9,186 nt of DNA from an uncultured Collinsella sp. (GCA_958372035.1 CATXML010000039.1:1-9186); one strand, 5' to 3'. Positions 1 through 6,119 are shown, counted from the first letter of the stretch. The notes: generated by a model from the letters alone, not told the origin. Translations and numbers: made by a program.

Positions 1-53
1 CTGCGCCACGAAAAGGGCCTATCTACTACGTTTAGGCCGCAGGGGTCAACCAT
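1..53 (-). CDS. N-terminus of an unrecognised small protein, paralogous to the divergent frame at 116-304 (partial)
   Basis: Reading leftwards from an ATG at 53-51, the frame gives MVDPCGLNVVDRPFSWR and runs off the window edge. It is unrecognised alone, but it aligns without gaps, start to start, with MIEDTRLNVVDGRISWR from the divergent frame at 116. They share M, D-x-x-LNVVD and SWR. Two copies of one N-terminus facing outward from a 62-bp gap argue that this is coding or recently was. There is no Shine-Dalgarno sequence in front of the ATG; the upstream bases form a hairpin with a GCCGG/CCGGC stem (55-76). It could instead be one arm of a non-coding inverted repeat. Function unknown. Confidence 0.35.
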   Translation of the reverse strand, partial: MVDPCGLNVVDRPFSWR

Positions 54-165
54 AGCCGGCTTTTTCGAAAACCGGCAAGCTTTCTACCTGCGGTTTTAAT
101 TTCGCAAAATTCGGGATGATCGAGGATACTCGGTTAAACGTAGTAGATGGCCGCATTTCGTGGCG
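4..165. repeat. Inverted repeat, 31-bp imperfect arms (4-34 and 135-165)
   Basis: The arm at 4-34 is the reverse complement of 135-165 at about 27 of 31 positions. It has a perfect 14-bp core (ATCTACTACGTTTA at 21-34) and a perfect 10-bp outer block (CGCCACGAAA at 4-13). The repeat may continue left of the window. Between the arms lie two small hairpins: GCCGG/CCGGC at 55-76, and an AT-rich one at 98-111 (AATTT/AAATT). The arms coincide with the N-terminal codons of the two divergent small frames, so the repeat is explained either by duplicated coding sequence or by a palindromic mobile or interspersed element. Confidence 0.75.
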
Positions 166-304
166 GACGGTCCGACCCAAGGCCCAAGGCAGCCAGCCTC
201 GCATGACCATTCACGAAGTTGCAGTGGAATACGGACTGAATTGGCACCTTAAAGGCAAAAACACTCCGTATTTCACCGCAACTTATCGAGGGGATGGGTT
301 TTAG
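116..304 (+). CDS. Unrecognised 62-residue protein
   Basis: A short frame from ATG 116 to TAG 302-304. I do not recognise a family. The product is soluble-looking, with no signal peptide or membrane segment, and basic and aromatic residues are spread along it (WRTVRPK near residues 16-22, then NWHLKGK and a C-terminal TATYRGDGF). The N-terminus is repeated on the opposite strand at 53-1, which supports coding. Only a weak CGGG precedes the ATG, so start and expression are uncertain; an AT-rich TTTAAT at 95-100 could be a -10 box. The last codons overlap the stop of the convergent TadA-glycerate kinase gene by 4 bp. Codon use is less GC-biased than the neighbours. It may be a member or remnant of a lineage-specific repeat family rather than a working gene. 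Confidence 0.4.
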   Translation: MIEDTRLNVVDGRISWRTVRPKAQGSQPRMTIHEVAVEYGLNWHLKGKNTPYFTATYRGDGF

Positions 305-2082
305 GGGCGAGCGAGGTCATAGGCTTGGGCAGCTGCCTCGCCGGCGCAGATGAGGTTGGTTGTGGCCTCTTGCACACCGAGCGCCTGGTCGAGGGGCATG
401 GGCTTGCGGCAGATCGGAAGCACCAAGTCGATGCCCTGCCCATACACCGCGTCCAGATAGTCGGCGCGACCGCCCACGACAGCGGCCACCGGCTTGCCAT
501 ATCGCTTGGCGCGGCGGGCCACACCCACCGGCGCCTTGCCGGCGGCAGACTGCTCATCCATGTTGCCCTCGCCCGTTATGACCAGGTCGACATCGCGCAC
601 GCGCTCGTCAAACCCCACGAGGTCGAGCACCGTCTCCACGCCCGAGCGTAGCTCTGCACCGAGTGCTAGCAGCGCGGCGCCCAGACCGCCAGCAGCACCG
701 GCGCCGGGCACGCCGAGCACCGAGCCAAACGTCCGCGCGCCCTCGGGCACGCGCAGCAATCCCCGAGCCCGAGCCTCGGCAATCGCCGTATCGAGCAGGC
801 GACCGTAGCCGACCATCCAGCCGTCGTACCCGCCCAGTGTTTCGACATCGTCTGTCGGCAGGCCCTTTTGCCCGCCAAACACCGCAAGTGCCCCGCGACG
901 CCCCACGAGCGGATTCTCGACATCGGAAAGCACGACGATGCGTGCGCCGCCCAAAGCCTGCAGCGCTGGCGCCAAATCAACGCTCGCCACCTGCTCAAGG
1001 CCCACAAGACCGGGGGCAATATTGCAGCCACACTCATCGACAAGGCGCGCGCCCAGCGCCTGCAGCATACCGGCGCCACCATCGTTGGTGGCGCTGCCGC
1101 CCAAGCCAATATAGATAGTCTTTGCCCCGGCACGAACCGCACGGAGCATCAGCTCGCCCACGCCATAGGTCGAAGCCGCAAGCGCCGACGACTCCGTGCA
1201 AGGCGAGTACCCGATGCCCGCGGCTTCGGCCATCTCAATAACAGCCGACTCGTGCTCGACATCAACCAGCATCCGAGCAGGCACACGCTCGCCAAAGGGC
1301 CCTGCAACCTCGCAGGTCACAATCTCACCGCCGCGCGCGGCAACGGCATCGAGCGTTCCCTCGCCGCCATCTGCCAGCGGCAACGTGGCCACTTGGGCAT
1401 CGGGCCATACACGGCGCACGCCTTCGACAACGGCCTCCTCCGCCTGTGCACTCGAAACGCTACCCTTAAAGGAATCGATCGCCAACAGCACACGGCGGGG
1501 CCGGCGGCACGCGGCACCAAAATCGACCGCCGTGCCAGCATCCTCACCGGCACCCGCAAGCGCTGCGGCGTGAGCGGCATGTGCCTCAAGATCTGCCCCA
1601 CAACCGCAGCCAGCACCAGCGGTGCCACGCAGCCCACTAAAATAGCTGCTCAACACCTCACGACACTCATCTGCCAGCACGCCGGCGGTCACATTAAACC
1701 GATGATTCAGGCGCGAGTCGGCATTCAAATCGTATAGGGATCCCAACGCGCCCGCCTTGGCGTCGCTCGCGCCGTACACGCAGCGCCCCACGCGCGCGTT
1801 AACCATAAGCCCCGCGCACATGCAGCAGGGCTCAAGCGTCACGTAGACCGTACAATCGGAAAGGCGCCAGCGACCGAGCGACTGCGCGGCGGCGCATAGG
1901 GCCGCAAACTCGGCATGCGCCGAAGGGTCCTGGTCAAGCTCGCGGCGATTATGCGCCCTCGCGACGATCTCACCCGCGCGCACCACTACGGCACCAATCG
2001 GCACCTCGCCCACCGCCGCGGCGGCACGCGCCTCCGCCAGTGCCTCGCGCATGAACTTCTCGTCGATTTCGGTGATCGTCAT
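301..2082 (-). CDS. tadA: TadA tRNA adenosine deaminase fused to glycerate kinase
   Basis: A single 593-residue frame carries two enzymes. Residues 1-153 are a tRNA-specific adenosine deaminase, which makes inosine at wobble position 34 of tRNA-Arg(ACG). Its zinc site is visible as HAE (H56, E58) and PCCMC (C86, C89). Residues 154-196 are an Ala/Gly/Cys-rich linker. Residues 197-593 are a complete glycerate kinase of the GarK/GlxK type (ATP-dependent, glycerate to 2-phosphoglycerate). It starts at the family's usual N-terminus (LLAIDSFKGS) and shows LADGGEGT at 236-243, GLGGSATNDGGAGM at 326-339, SDVENPLVG at 386-394 and TGEGNMDEQSAAGKAP at 503-518. The start is ATG 2082 because GGGGAGG lies 6 nt upstream; a longer frame to 2133 lacks such support. 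No Shine-Dalgarno sequence precedes possible internal starts near the kinase domain, so separate translation is not indicated. Both domains look intact. The link between the two activities is unexplained. Confidence 0.92.
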   Translation of the reverse strand: MTITEIDEKFMREALAEARAAAAVGEVPIGAVVVRAGEIVARAHNRRELDQDPSAHAEFAALCAAAQSLGRWRLSDCTVYVTLEPCCMCAGLMVNARVGRCVYGASDAKAGALGSLYDLNADSRLNHRFNVTAGVLADECREVLSSYFSGLRGTAGAGCGCGADLEAHAAHAAALAGAGEDAGTAVDFGAACRRPRRVLLAIDSFKGSVSSAQAEEAVVEGVRRVWPDAQVATLPLADGGEGTLDAVAARGGEIVTCEVAGPFGERVPARMLVDVEHESAVIEMAEAAGIGYSPCTESSALAASTYGVGELMLRAVRAGAKTIYIGLGGSATNDGGAGMLQALGARLVDECGCNIAPGLVGLEQVASVDLAPALQALGGARIVVLSDVENPLVGRRGALAVFGGQKGLPTDDVETLGGYDGWMVGYGRLLDTAIAEARARGLLRVPEGARTFGSVLGVPGAGAAGGLGAALLALGAELRSGVETVLDLVGFDERVRDVDLVITGEGNMDEQSAAGKAPVGVARRAKRYGKPVAAVVGGRADYLDAVYGQGIDLVLPICRKPMPLDQALGVQEATTNLICAGEAAAQAYDLARP

Positions 2083-2097
2083 CGTTCGCCTCCCCTG

Positions 2098-2123
2098 TTG
2101 CAAATCCAAAACGATGCTATCAT
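2098..2123 (+). promoter_or_regulatory. Probable promoter of tRNA-Ser
   Basis: An extended -10 of the form TG-n-TATCAT (2115-2123) lies 10 bp before the first base of the tRNA. TTGCAA at 2098-2103 resembles a -35 box, but the spacing of 14 bp is short, so the extended -10 probably does most of the work. The same 51-bp gap must also serve the divergent tadA fusion gene. Its own promoter is not clear and may overlap the 5' end of the tRNA. Confidence 0.4.
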
Positions 2124-2133
2124 TACGACTCAC

Positions 2134-2223
2134 GGAGAGATGGCAGAGCGGTTGAATGCGGCGGTCTTGAAAACCGTTGAGCGCGAGAGCGTTCCGGGGG
2201 TTCGAATCCCCCTCTCTCCGCCA
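2134..2223 (+). tRNA. tRNA-Ser (anticodon UGA)
   Basis: A complete type II tRNA of 90 nt. The acceptor stem pairs GGAGAGA (2134-2140) with TCTCTCC (2213-2219). G2220 is the discriminator base and CCA (2221-2223) is encoded. The anticodon stem GCGGT/ACCGT (2161-2165, 2173-2177) encloses loop CTTGAAA with anticodon TGA at 2168-2170, reading UCA and probably other UCN codons. The long variable arm pairs AGCGC with GCGTT around a GAGA loop. The T arm is GGGGG-TTCGAAT-CCCCC. The long variable arm and G discriminator are serine identity features. No T-rich terminator follows; the convergent TetR gene ends 3 bp away. Confidence 0.97.
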
Positions 2224-2226
2224 CTC

Positions 2227-2823
2227 TTAGTGACTCACCGGCGTCATGGTCCGCTCGAACAGCGCATCGACCACGTCGGCGATTTCGGATCGGCGCTCTA
2301 GTACGTGGCCCGATTCCCACCACATGGTAAAGAGCCGAATAATGCCGCCGGCGACAAACTCAGACGTTGTCTCGAGCGATACGGGCGCCAGCGCGTCCTC
2401 GTCAAGCGCGCTCATCACGCGTCCGCGTATGGAGCGCGCGATGCGGTCGCAAATCATGCTGGTCAGCATGCCCGACATACTGCTCGCCAAAATGTTATCC
2501 ATGAGCTGCTCATGCGCCAGAATCAGATCCATGGCATCGTCCAAAATCGCGTGCCGAAGCGCGCGCACGTCCTCGGCAGACACTGTGCCGGCCTCATCGG
2601 GCTGTTTTTGCGGCAAGCCCGACATGAGCTCATCGATATAAAAGGCAAAGTAATCGTTCTTGTCGCGAAAGTGCTTGTAGAACGTCGTGCGGCGAATCAT
2701 GGCGCGGTCGCACAGCATGGCAACCGTCAGGTCCTCAAAACGATGCTCCTCGAGAAGCTCGGTAAAGGCATCGAACAGGGCACGGTAGGTTTTCTTGATG
2801 CGAAGGTCCACTGGTATCGCCAT
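2227..2823 (-). CDS. TetR/AcrR-family transcriptional regulator
   Basis: A 198-residue protein of usual TetR length. Residues 8-60 are the DNA-binding domain: a first helix (KKTYRALFDAFTELL), then the helix-turn-helix with LTVAMLCDRAMIRRTTFYKHF (about 32-52) followed by DKNDYF, a typical TetR signature. The remainder is helical and resembles the C-terminal domain of DhaS-like regulators (IIRLFTMWWESG near 161-172). Ligand unknown. The start is taken as ATG 2823, which has only a GAGG directly against it; GTG at codon 5 (2811) is an alternative with that GAGG 12 nt upstream. It is divergent from lemA across 199 bp. By analogy with other TetR proteins it may control itself or lemA, but no operator can be assigned. 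No terminator is seen before the tRNA on the opposite strand. Confidence 0.9.
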   Translation of the reverse strand: MAIPVDLRIKKTYRALFDAFTELLEEHRFEDLTVAMLCDRAMIRRTTFYKHFRDKNDYFAFYIDELMSGLPQKQPDEAGTVSAEDVRALRHAILDDAMDLILAHEQLMDNILASSMSGMLTSMICDRIARSIRGRVMSALDEDALAPVSLETTSEFVAGGIIRLFTMWWESGHVLERRSEIADVVDALFERTMTPVSH

Positions 2824-2953
2824 CCTCAGGGCAAAGACAACACTCGTCAATCTGTCGCATATCTTACACCTGTACCTCGCGCGCTTTGCCCCAGTGCCAA
2901 CCCCACCGAAAACATAACGCTTACCGGAAAGTTCGGCACGGCAAAACGTTGCG

Positions 2954-2975
2954 GGTATACTAGTAGCGTTATACC
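2954..2975 (+). promoter_or_regulatory. Probable lemA promoter with overlapping inverted repeat
   Basis: GGTATA (2954-2959) and TATACC (2970-2975) form an inverted repeat with a 10-bp spacer. The left half contains TATACT (2956-2961), a good -10 box for lemA about 60 bp before its start codon; the -35 region (near 2933, TCGGCA) is weak. The right half reads TATAAC on the minus strand, so it could also be a -10 box toward the TetR gene. The symmetry makes it a candidate operator, but that is inference. Confidence 0.4.
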
Positions 2976-3022
2976 AACGGCAGCTGGCGCATGCCGCCGC
3001 GGCCTTTCGAAACGGAGACATC

Positions 3023-3574
3023 ATGATTACCGTCATCATCGGCATCGTTGTTGTCATTGTGATTGTCTGCGCCATCGCCGGCATCTACAACAACATGGTC
3101 ACCAAGCGTAACCGCATCGATAACGCCTGGCAGAACATCGATACGCAGCTGCAGCGCCGCAACGACCTGATCCCCAACCTGGTCGAGACCGTCAAGGGCT
3201 ACGCCAAGCACGAGCAAGAGACGCTCTCCGCCGTGATCAGTGCGCGTAACGCCGCCGTCAAGGCCACCACGCCCGAGGCCAAGATGGAAGCCGACAACGT
3301 GCTGACCGGTGCGCTGCGCCAGCTCTTCGCCGTAGCCGAGGCCTATCCCGATCTTAAGGCAAACACCAACTTTACGCAGCTGCAGACATCGCTCGAGGAT
3401 ACCGAGAACAAGATTAGCTATGCACGCCAGAGCTACAACGACTGCGTGCTCAGCTACAACAACGCCATTCAGACGTTCCCGGCTGTCATCTTTGCCGGCA
3501 TCTTCCAGTTTAAGGAGCGCCAGGGCTTCGAGGCCGCCGAAGCAGCCCGCCAGGCCCCGACCGTCAAGTTCTAG
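3023..3574 (+). CDS. lemA: LemA family protein
   Basis: A 183-residue LemA protein. Residues 3-24 are one hydrophobic N-terminal membrane helix, followed by the family's helical domain outside or along the membrane. Conserved blocks are visible: YNNMVTKRNRIDNAW (22-36), IDTQLQRRNDLIPNLVETVK (39-58), YPDLKANTNF (108-117) and YNNAIQTFPAVIFA (145-158). Length and domain are complete. The family's molecular role is not settled; some members are linked to membrane stress and proteolysis partners such as HtpX. No such partner gene follows here: a terminator begins 37 bp downstream, so lemA appears to be transcribed alone. The start is fixed by GGAG 5 nt before ATG 3023. It is divergent from the TetR gene. 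Confidence 0.95.
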   Translation: MITVIIGIVVVIVIVCAIAGIYNNMVTKRNRIDNAWQNIDTQLQRRNDLIPNLVETVKGYAKHEQETLSAVISARNAAVKATTPEAKMEADNVLTGALRQLFAVAEAYPDLKANTNFTQLQTSLEDTENKISYARQSYNDCVLSYNNAIQTFPAVIFAGIFQFKERQGFEAAEAARQAPTVKF

Positions 3575-3610
3575 TAGTTTGGCAGCGCATCCTTAATCGG
3601 CCAAATGTAT

Positions 3611-3655
3611 AAACCGCCCCATCGAACGCATACTTCGACGGGGCGGTTTCCTTTT
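3611..3655 (+). terminator. Rho-independent terminator of lemA
   Basis: A 10-bp stem, AAACCGCCCC (3611-3620) with GGGGCGGTTT (3640-3649), is extended by TCGA/TCGA around a 9-nt loop and followed by TTTCCTTTTT. It starts 37 bp after the lemA stop. Confidence 0.9.
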
Positions 3656-3675
3656 TCGCGAAGGTCCCCCTCTAA

Positions 3676-3886
3676 GCGCCGTGCATTTTTGGGAGTATTC
3701 AACATAACCAAGAGCATCGGGTGCCACGACATAGGCCAAAGACCGCGAATATCCCTGCAAATCACCCGCTGTCAGCCCATAACCCCGCCCATCATTCGTA
3801 GAAAACATCGAGAAATCCCGATTTTTTGCCCGAGGTCGGTATGCAGGGGCCTTCGATTGCAGAATACTCGCAAAAATGCACGTCGC
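3676..3886. repeat. 211-bp segment bounded by 25-bp inverted repeats
   Basis: The arms 3676-3700 and 3862-3886 are reverse complements at 23 of 25 positions; the core is GAATACTC-S-CAAAAATGCACG read outward. The segment sits between the lemA and ilvE terminators. Read outward, both arms give the peptide EYSQKCT. On minus it ends a long open frame containing GYGLTAGDLQGYSRSLAYV (about 3715-3775); on plus it lies in a frame from 3841 ending at TAA 3928-3930, inside a terminator loop. The two arm differences are one synonymous change (TCC/TCG) and one Ala/Ser change, hinting at past coding. The minus frame continues through the lemA terminator, so I do not call a gene. It could be a small non-autonomous mobile element, an interspersed repeat, or two decayed gene ends facing apart. 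No transposase is present. Confidence 0.6.
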
Positions 3887-3910
3887 CACCGCCCCCACAT
3901 GGCACGAAGC

Positions 3911-3952
3911 AAAACAAAAGCGCGGCCTAAAAGGCCGCGCGCCATCTTTTTT
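3911..3952 (-). terminator. Terminator, probably for ilvE; may act both ways
   Basis: A perfect 8-bp stem, GCGCGGCC (3920-3927) with GGCCGCGC (3933-3940), has a 5-nt loop. On minus it is followed directly by TTTTGTTTT, as expected for ilvE, whose stop is about 110 bp upstream. On plus the T tract (CTTTTTT, 3946-3952) starts 5 nt after the stem, so it could also catch readthrough from lemA. Confidence 0.8.
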
Positions 3953-4049
3953 CAGATCTATTTTGCCCGTAACGGCAGCGCCGAGGTAACGCAGGCCCGA
4001 GGACGCGCCGGAAAGGAAGGTCGCCCTCGGCCCGGACAGCTAAGACAGC

Positions 4050-5102
4050 TTACGCGACGGTGTAAACCCAGTTGTGCTTATCCTCAACAGCACCAGACTG
4101 GATGCCCGTCAGGGTCTCGCGGAGCCTCTTCATCACAGGACCGATCTCGGTGTAGCCAGCCGGGAAGGTCACAGTCTCGTCGGCACCGTAGACCTTGTTG
4201 TCGATCTCGCCGACCGGGGAGATAACGGCAGCGGTGCCGCACAGACCGCACTCAACAAAGGTGCCGGCCTTAACCTCGGCCCACTCGACGGGACGCTGGT
4301 CGACGGTCATGCCCAGGTCCTGAGCAACCTGAACGAGCGAACGGCGGGTGATGGAGGGAAGAATGGAGTCGGTGTGCGACTGCGGGACAACAAGCGTGCC
4401 ATCTTCCTTCACGAACAGGATGTTGGCGCCACCGGTCTCCTCGACATAGGTGCGGGACTCGGAGTCGAGATACAGGTTCTCGGCATAGCCCTCGCGGTGA
4501 GCCTCCATCGTGGGCTTCAGGGACATGGCGTAGTTGAGGCCGGCCTTGATGTTGCCGGTGCCGTGCGGTGCGGCGCGGTCGTACTCGGAAACGCGCAGCT
4601 TGACAGGCTTGAGGCCGCCCTTAAAGTACGGACCGACCGGGGTCACGAGAATACGGAACGTGTACTCAGGAGCGGGAGCCACGCCGATCACGTCACCGGA
4701 GCCGATCATAAATGGACGCACGTACAGGGTTGCGCCGGAACCGAAAGGCGGAACCCAGGCGGCGTTGGCAGAGACGACCTGCTTGACGGCCTCGACAAAC
4801 TTGTCCTTGGGGAACGGGGGCATCTCCAGACGCTGGGCAGAGTTATACATACGCTCGGCGTTCATGTCGGGACGGAAGCAGACGATGCTGCCGTCCTCGG
4901 CGGTGTAGGCCTTCAGGCCCTCAAAGACCTCCTGGCAGTAGTGGAAGATGCCGCCGCACTCGGAGACGTGCAGGGTGTGGTCGGTGGTCAGGCCGCCCTC
5001 GTCCCACTCGCCATCCTTCCAATGGGCCTCGTAGCTGTAATCGGTCTTCATGTAGCCAAAGCCGAGGCTACCCCAATCGATATCCTTCTTCTCGACAGTC
5101 AT
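4050..5102 (-). CDS. ilvE: Branched-chain amino acid aminotransferase
   Basis: A 350-residue fold-type IV PLP enzyme that interconverts leucine, isoleucine and valine with their 2-oxo acids using glutamate/2-oxoglutarate; cytosolic. Length and motifs fit the larger, eukaryote-like class of BCATs. Visible features: QEVFEGLKAY (57-66), FRPDMNAERM (76-85) with a candidate phosphate-binding Arg, the PLP lysine in GNIKAGLNYA (K186), EETGGANILF (221-230) and CGTAAVISPVG (288-298), which binds the cofactor phosphate. A CxxC (C285, C288) lies just before GTAAV; C288 seems common in related bacterial enzymes. The start is ATG 5102, with AAGGAG 6 nt upstream. A longer in-frame extension to a GTG at 5252 is Arg-rich, unlike the family, and is rejected. 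No other ilv or leu genes are nearby. It has its own leader and terminator, and dedA lies upstream on the same strand beyond a terminator. Confidence 0.96.
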   Translation of the reverse strand: MTVEKKDIDWGSLGFGYMKTDYSYEAHWKDGEWDEGGLTTDHTLHVSECGGIFHYCQEVFEGLKAYTAEDGSIVCFRPDMNAERMYNSAQRLEMPPFPKDKFVEAVKQVVSANAAWVPPFGSGATLYVRPFMIGSGDVIGVAPAPEYTFRILVTPVGPYFKGGLKPVKLRVSEYDRAAPHGTGNIKAGLNYAMSLKPTMEAHREGYAENLYLDSESRTYVEETGGANILFVKEDGTLVVPQSHTDSILPSITRRSLVQVAQDLGMTVDQRPVEWAEVKAGTFVECGLCGTAAVISPVGEIDNKVYGADETVTFPAGYTEIGPVMKRLRETLTGIQSGAVEDKHNWVYTVA

Positions 5103-5261
5103 ATGTCGCTCCTTACACACACGGTTGCATACTCGCGAACCCGCACGCAAGGACCGAAGCCGGCCGCGTCGCAACGTCGCACGCCCGGAGCGTAGAGCCG
5201 AACGGGACACGCGAACGGCATCAAAGCCGATGGCACGTCGATTCGCATGCACGAGATTGTA
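5099..5261 (-). promoter_or_regulatory. ilvE promoter and leader with a small upstream frame
   Basis: TACAAT on minus (5261-5256) is a good -10 box; the matching -35 (TTTTAT) is weak. Transcription from it would start near 5249, beside an ATG at 5248, giving a leader of about 150 nt. That ATG opens a 49-codon frame whose TGA stop (5101-5099) overlaps the ilvE ATG as ATGA. If the start site is right, the small frame would be translated from a nearly leaderless mRNA and coupled to ilvE. Its product is not strikingly rich in branched-chain residues (about seven Val, two Leu, two Ile), so classical attenuation is not obvious. No T-box or known riboswitch was recognised. Confidence 0.35.
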
Positions 5262-5324
5262 CTCCCCGCACGCCTTGGATAAAACGCTTTTCTTTAACTA
5301 AGTAAAGTATTTTCATTTGCCTCC

Positions 5325-5363
5325 AACACAAAAGGCCCGCCATCGAATCCGATGACGGGCCTT
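5325..5363 (-). terminator. Terminator of the dedA transcript
   Basis: The stem AAGGCCCG (5332-5339) pairs with CGGGCCTT (5356-5363). A 2-nt internal mismatch follows, then ATCG/CGAT around a 4-nt loop. On minus it is followed by TTGTGTT, a modest T tract. It lies 28 bp after the dedA stop and separates dedA from ilvE. Confidence 0.8.
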
Positions 5364-5391
5364 GGAATTAACGTCCGAAAACAAGCTCGGA

Positions 5392-6039
5392 CTAGGCGTT
5401 CTTTTTACCGAGCTTTGCCTTAACCAAACCGACCACGGTCGGGATGATCGACACGGCGACAATGCCCACGATCAGCAGCTCAAAGTGCTCCTGCACAAAG
5501 GGGATGCCGCCAAAGAAGTAGCCCAGCAGCGTAAAGACCGTCGACCAGGTAATGCCACCCAGCACGTTAAAGATGACAAAGTTGCGCCAGTGCATGCCGC
5601 CCATGCCGGCGATAAAAGGCACAAAGGTGCGAATAAACGGGAAGAAGCGACCGAGGAAGATGGCCAGATGGCCCCACTTGTCCAGGAAAACCTCGGACTT
5701 TTTGATGCGCTCGGGCGTCATGGCCTTTACCTTGCCCGAGGCGATGATCTTGCGGCCAAAGAAGTGGCCGATCATAAAGTTGCACTGATCGCCCAGGATG
5801 GCTGCGGCCCATGCGGTGGCCAGAAGCGCCACGATGTTAAAGCCGCCGTTGTGGGCAAAGAAGCCCGAGGCAAACAGCAGCGAATCGCCGGGAAGGAACG
5901 GGAAGAACACCACGCCTGTCTCGATAAAGATGATCAGGAACACGCAGCCGTAGGCCATAAGCGGGCCGGCGGCGATCCAGCTGGCAATCGCGGTGCGCGG
6001 GTCTTTGAGCAGCTCGGCGATAAAATTGATGAAACCCAT
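5392..6039 (-). CDS. DedA family (VTT domain) membrane protein
   Basis: A 215-residue polytopic inner-membrane protein of the DedA family, some members of which are implicated in undecaprenyl phosphate or phospholipid flipping and membrane homeostasis; the substrate here cannot be told. Hydrophobic segments lie near 27-60, 66-95, 125-147, 153-178 and 187-207. Family signatures are present: an acidic residue then a Pro-Gly loop in IETGVVFFPFLPGDSLLFASG (39-59), GDQCNFMIGHFFGR (83-96), and GRFFPFIRTFVPFIAGMGGM (130-149) with the conserved Arg pair R131 and R137. Length is normal. The start is ATG 6039, with GAGAGG 9 nt upstream; the frame extends to 6123, but the added residues are polar, Arg-rich and unlike the family. 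It is transcribed alone, divergent from cysE. Confidence 0.93.
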   Translation of the reverse strand: MGFINFIAELLKDPRTAIASWIAAGPLMAYGCVFLIIFIETGVVFFPFLPGDSLLFASGFFAHNGGFNIVALLATAWAAAILGDQCNFMIGHFFGRKIIASGKVKAMTPERIKKSEVFLDKWGHLAIFLGRFFPFIRTFVPFIAGMGGMHWRNFVIFNVLGGITWSTVFTLLGYFFGGIPFVQEHFELLIVGIVAVSIIPTVVGLVKAKLGKKNA

Positions 6040-6092
6040 GAAGTAAAACCTCTCAGTTGTGGGCGCGGATACGTCCAAGTTGACCAGTATAC

Positions 6093-6119
6093 GGTTGCGG
6101 CGCCCCCTCGTGCGCAACC
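6093..6119. promoter_or_regulatory. Inverted repeat GGTTGCG/CGCAACC upstream of dedA
   Basis: GGTTGCG (6093-6099) and CGCAACC (6113-6119) form 7-bp arms with a 13-bp spacer, just upstream of a possible minus-strand -10 box for dedA (TATACT, 6091-6086). A further TTGCGCAA palindrome lies at 6169-6176 in the same divergent gap. It could be an operator for dedA or cysE, or simply a hairpin; nothing identifies a binding protein. Confidence 0.3.

Noticed and set aside
868..1737. 289-codon open frame antisense to the TadA-glycerate kinase gene
   Set aside because: Composition is Arg/His/Ala-rich with no recognisable domain, and the minus strand is clearly coding.
2305..3111. 268-codon plus-strand frame across the TetR gene into lemA
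   Set aside because: It overlaps two well-supported genes in other frames and crosses their divergent promoter region.
3593..3898. 101-codon minus-strand frame as a real gene
   Set aside because: It starts at a GTG without a Shine-Dalgarno sequence and its C-terminal third is the lemA terminator. The protein-like middle is kept as part of the repeat segment instead.
4074..5195. Long open frame antisense to ilvE (373 codons, plus strand)
   Set aside because: It mirrors the ilvE codons, has no family motif and no ribosome binding site; it is a by-product of GC-rich codon use. IlvE on minus has full catalytic motifs.
5103..5252. N-terminal extension of IlvE to a GTG at 5252
   Set aside because: The extension is Arg-rich and foreign to the family, while AAGGAG lies 6 nt before ATG 5102.
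5103..5330. T-box or other riboswitch upstream of ilvE
   Set aside because: No T-box sequence, specifier arrangement or terminator/antiterminator pair was found between the leader start and the gene.
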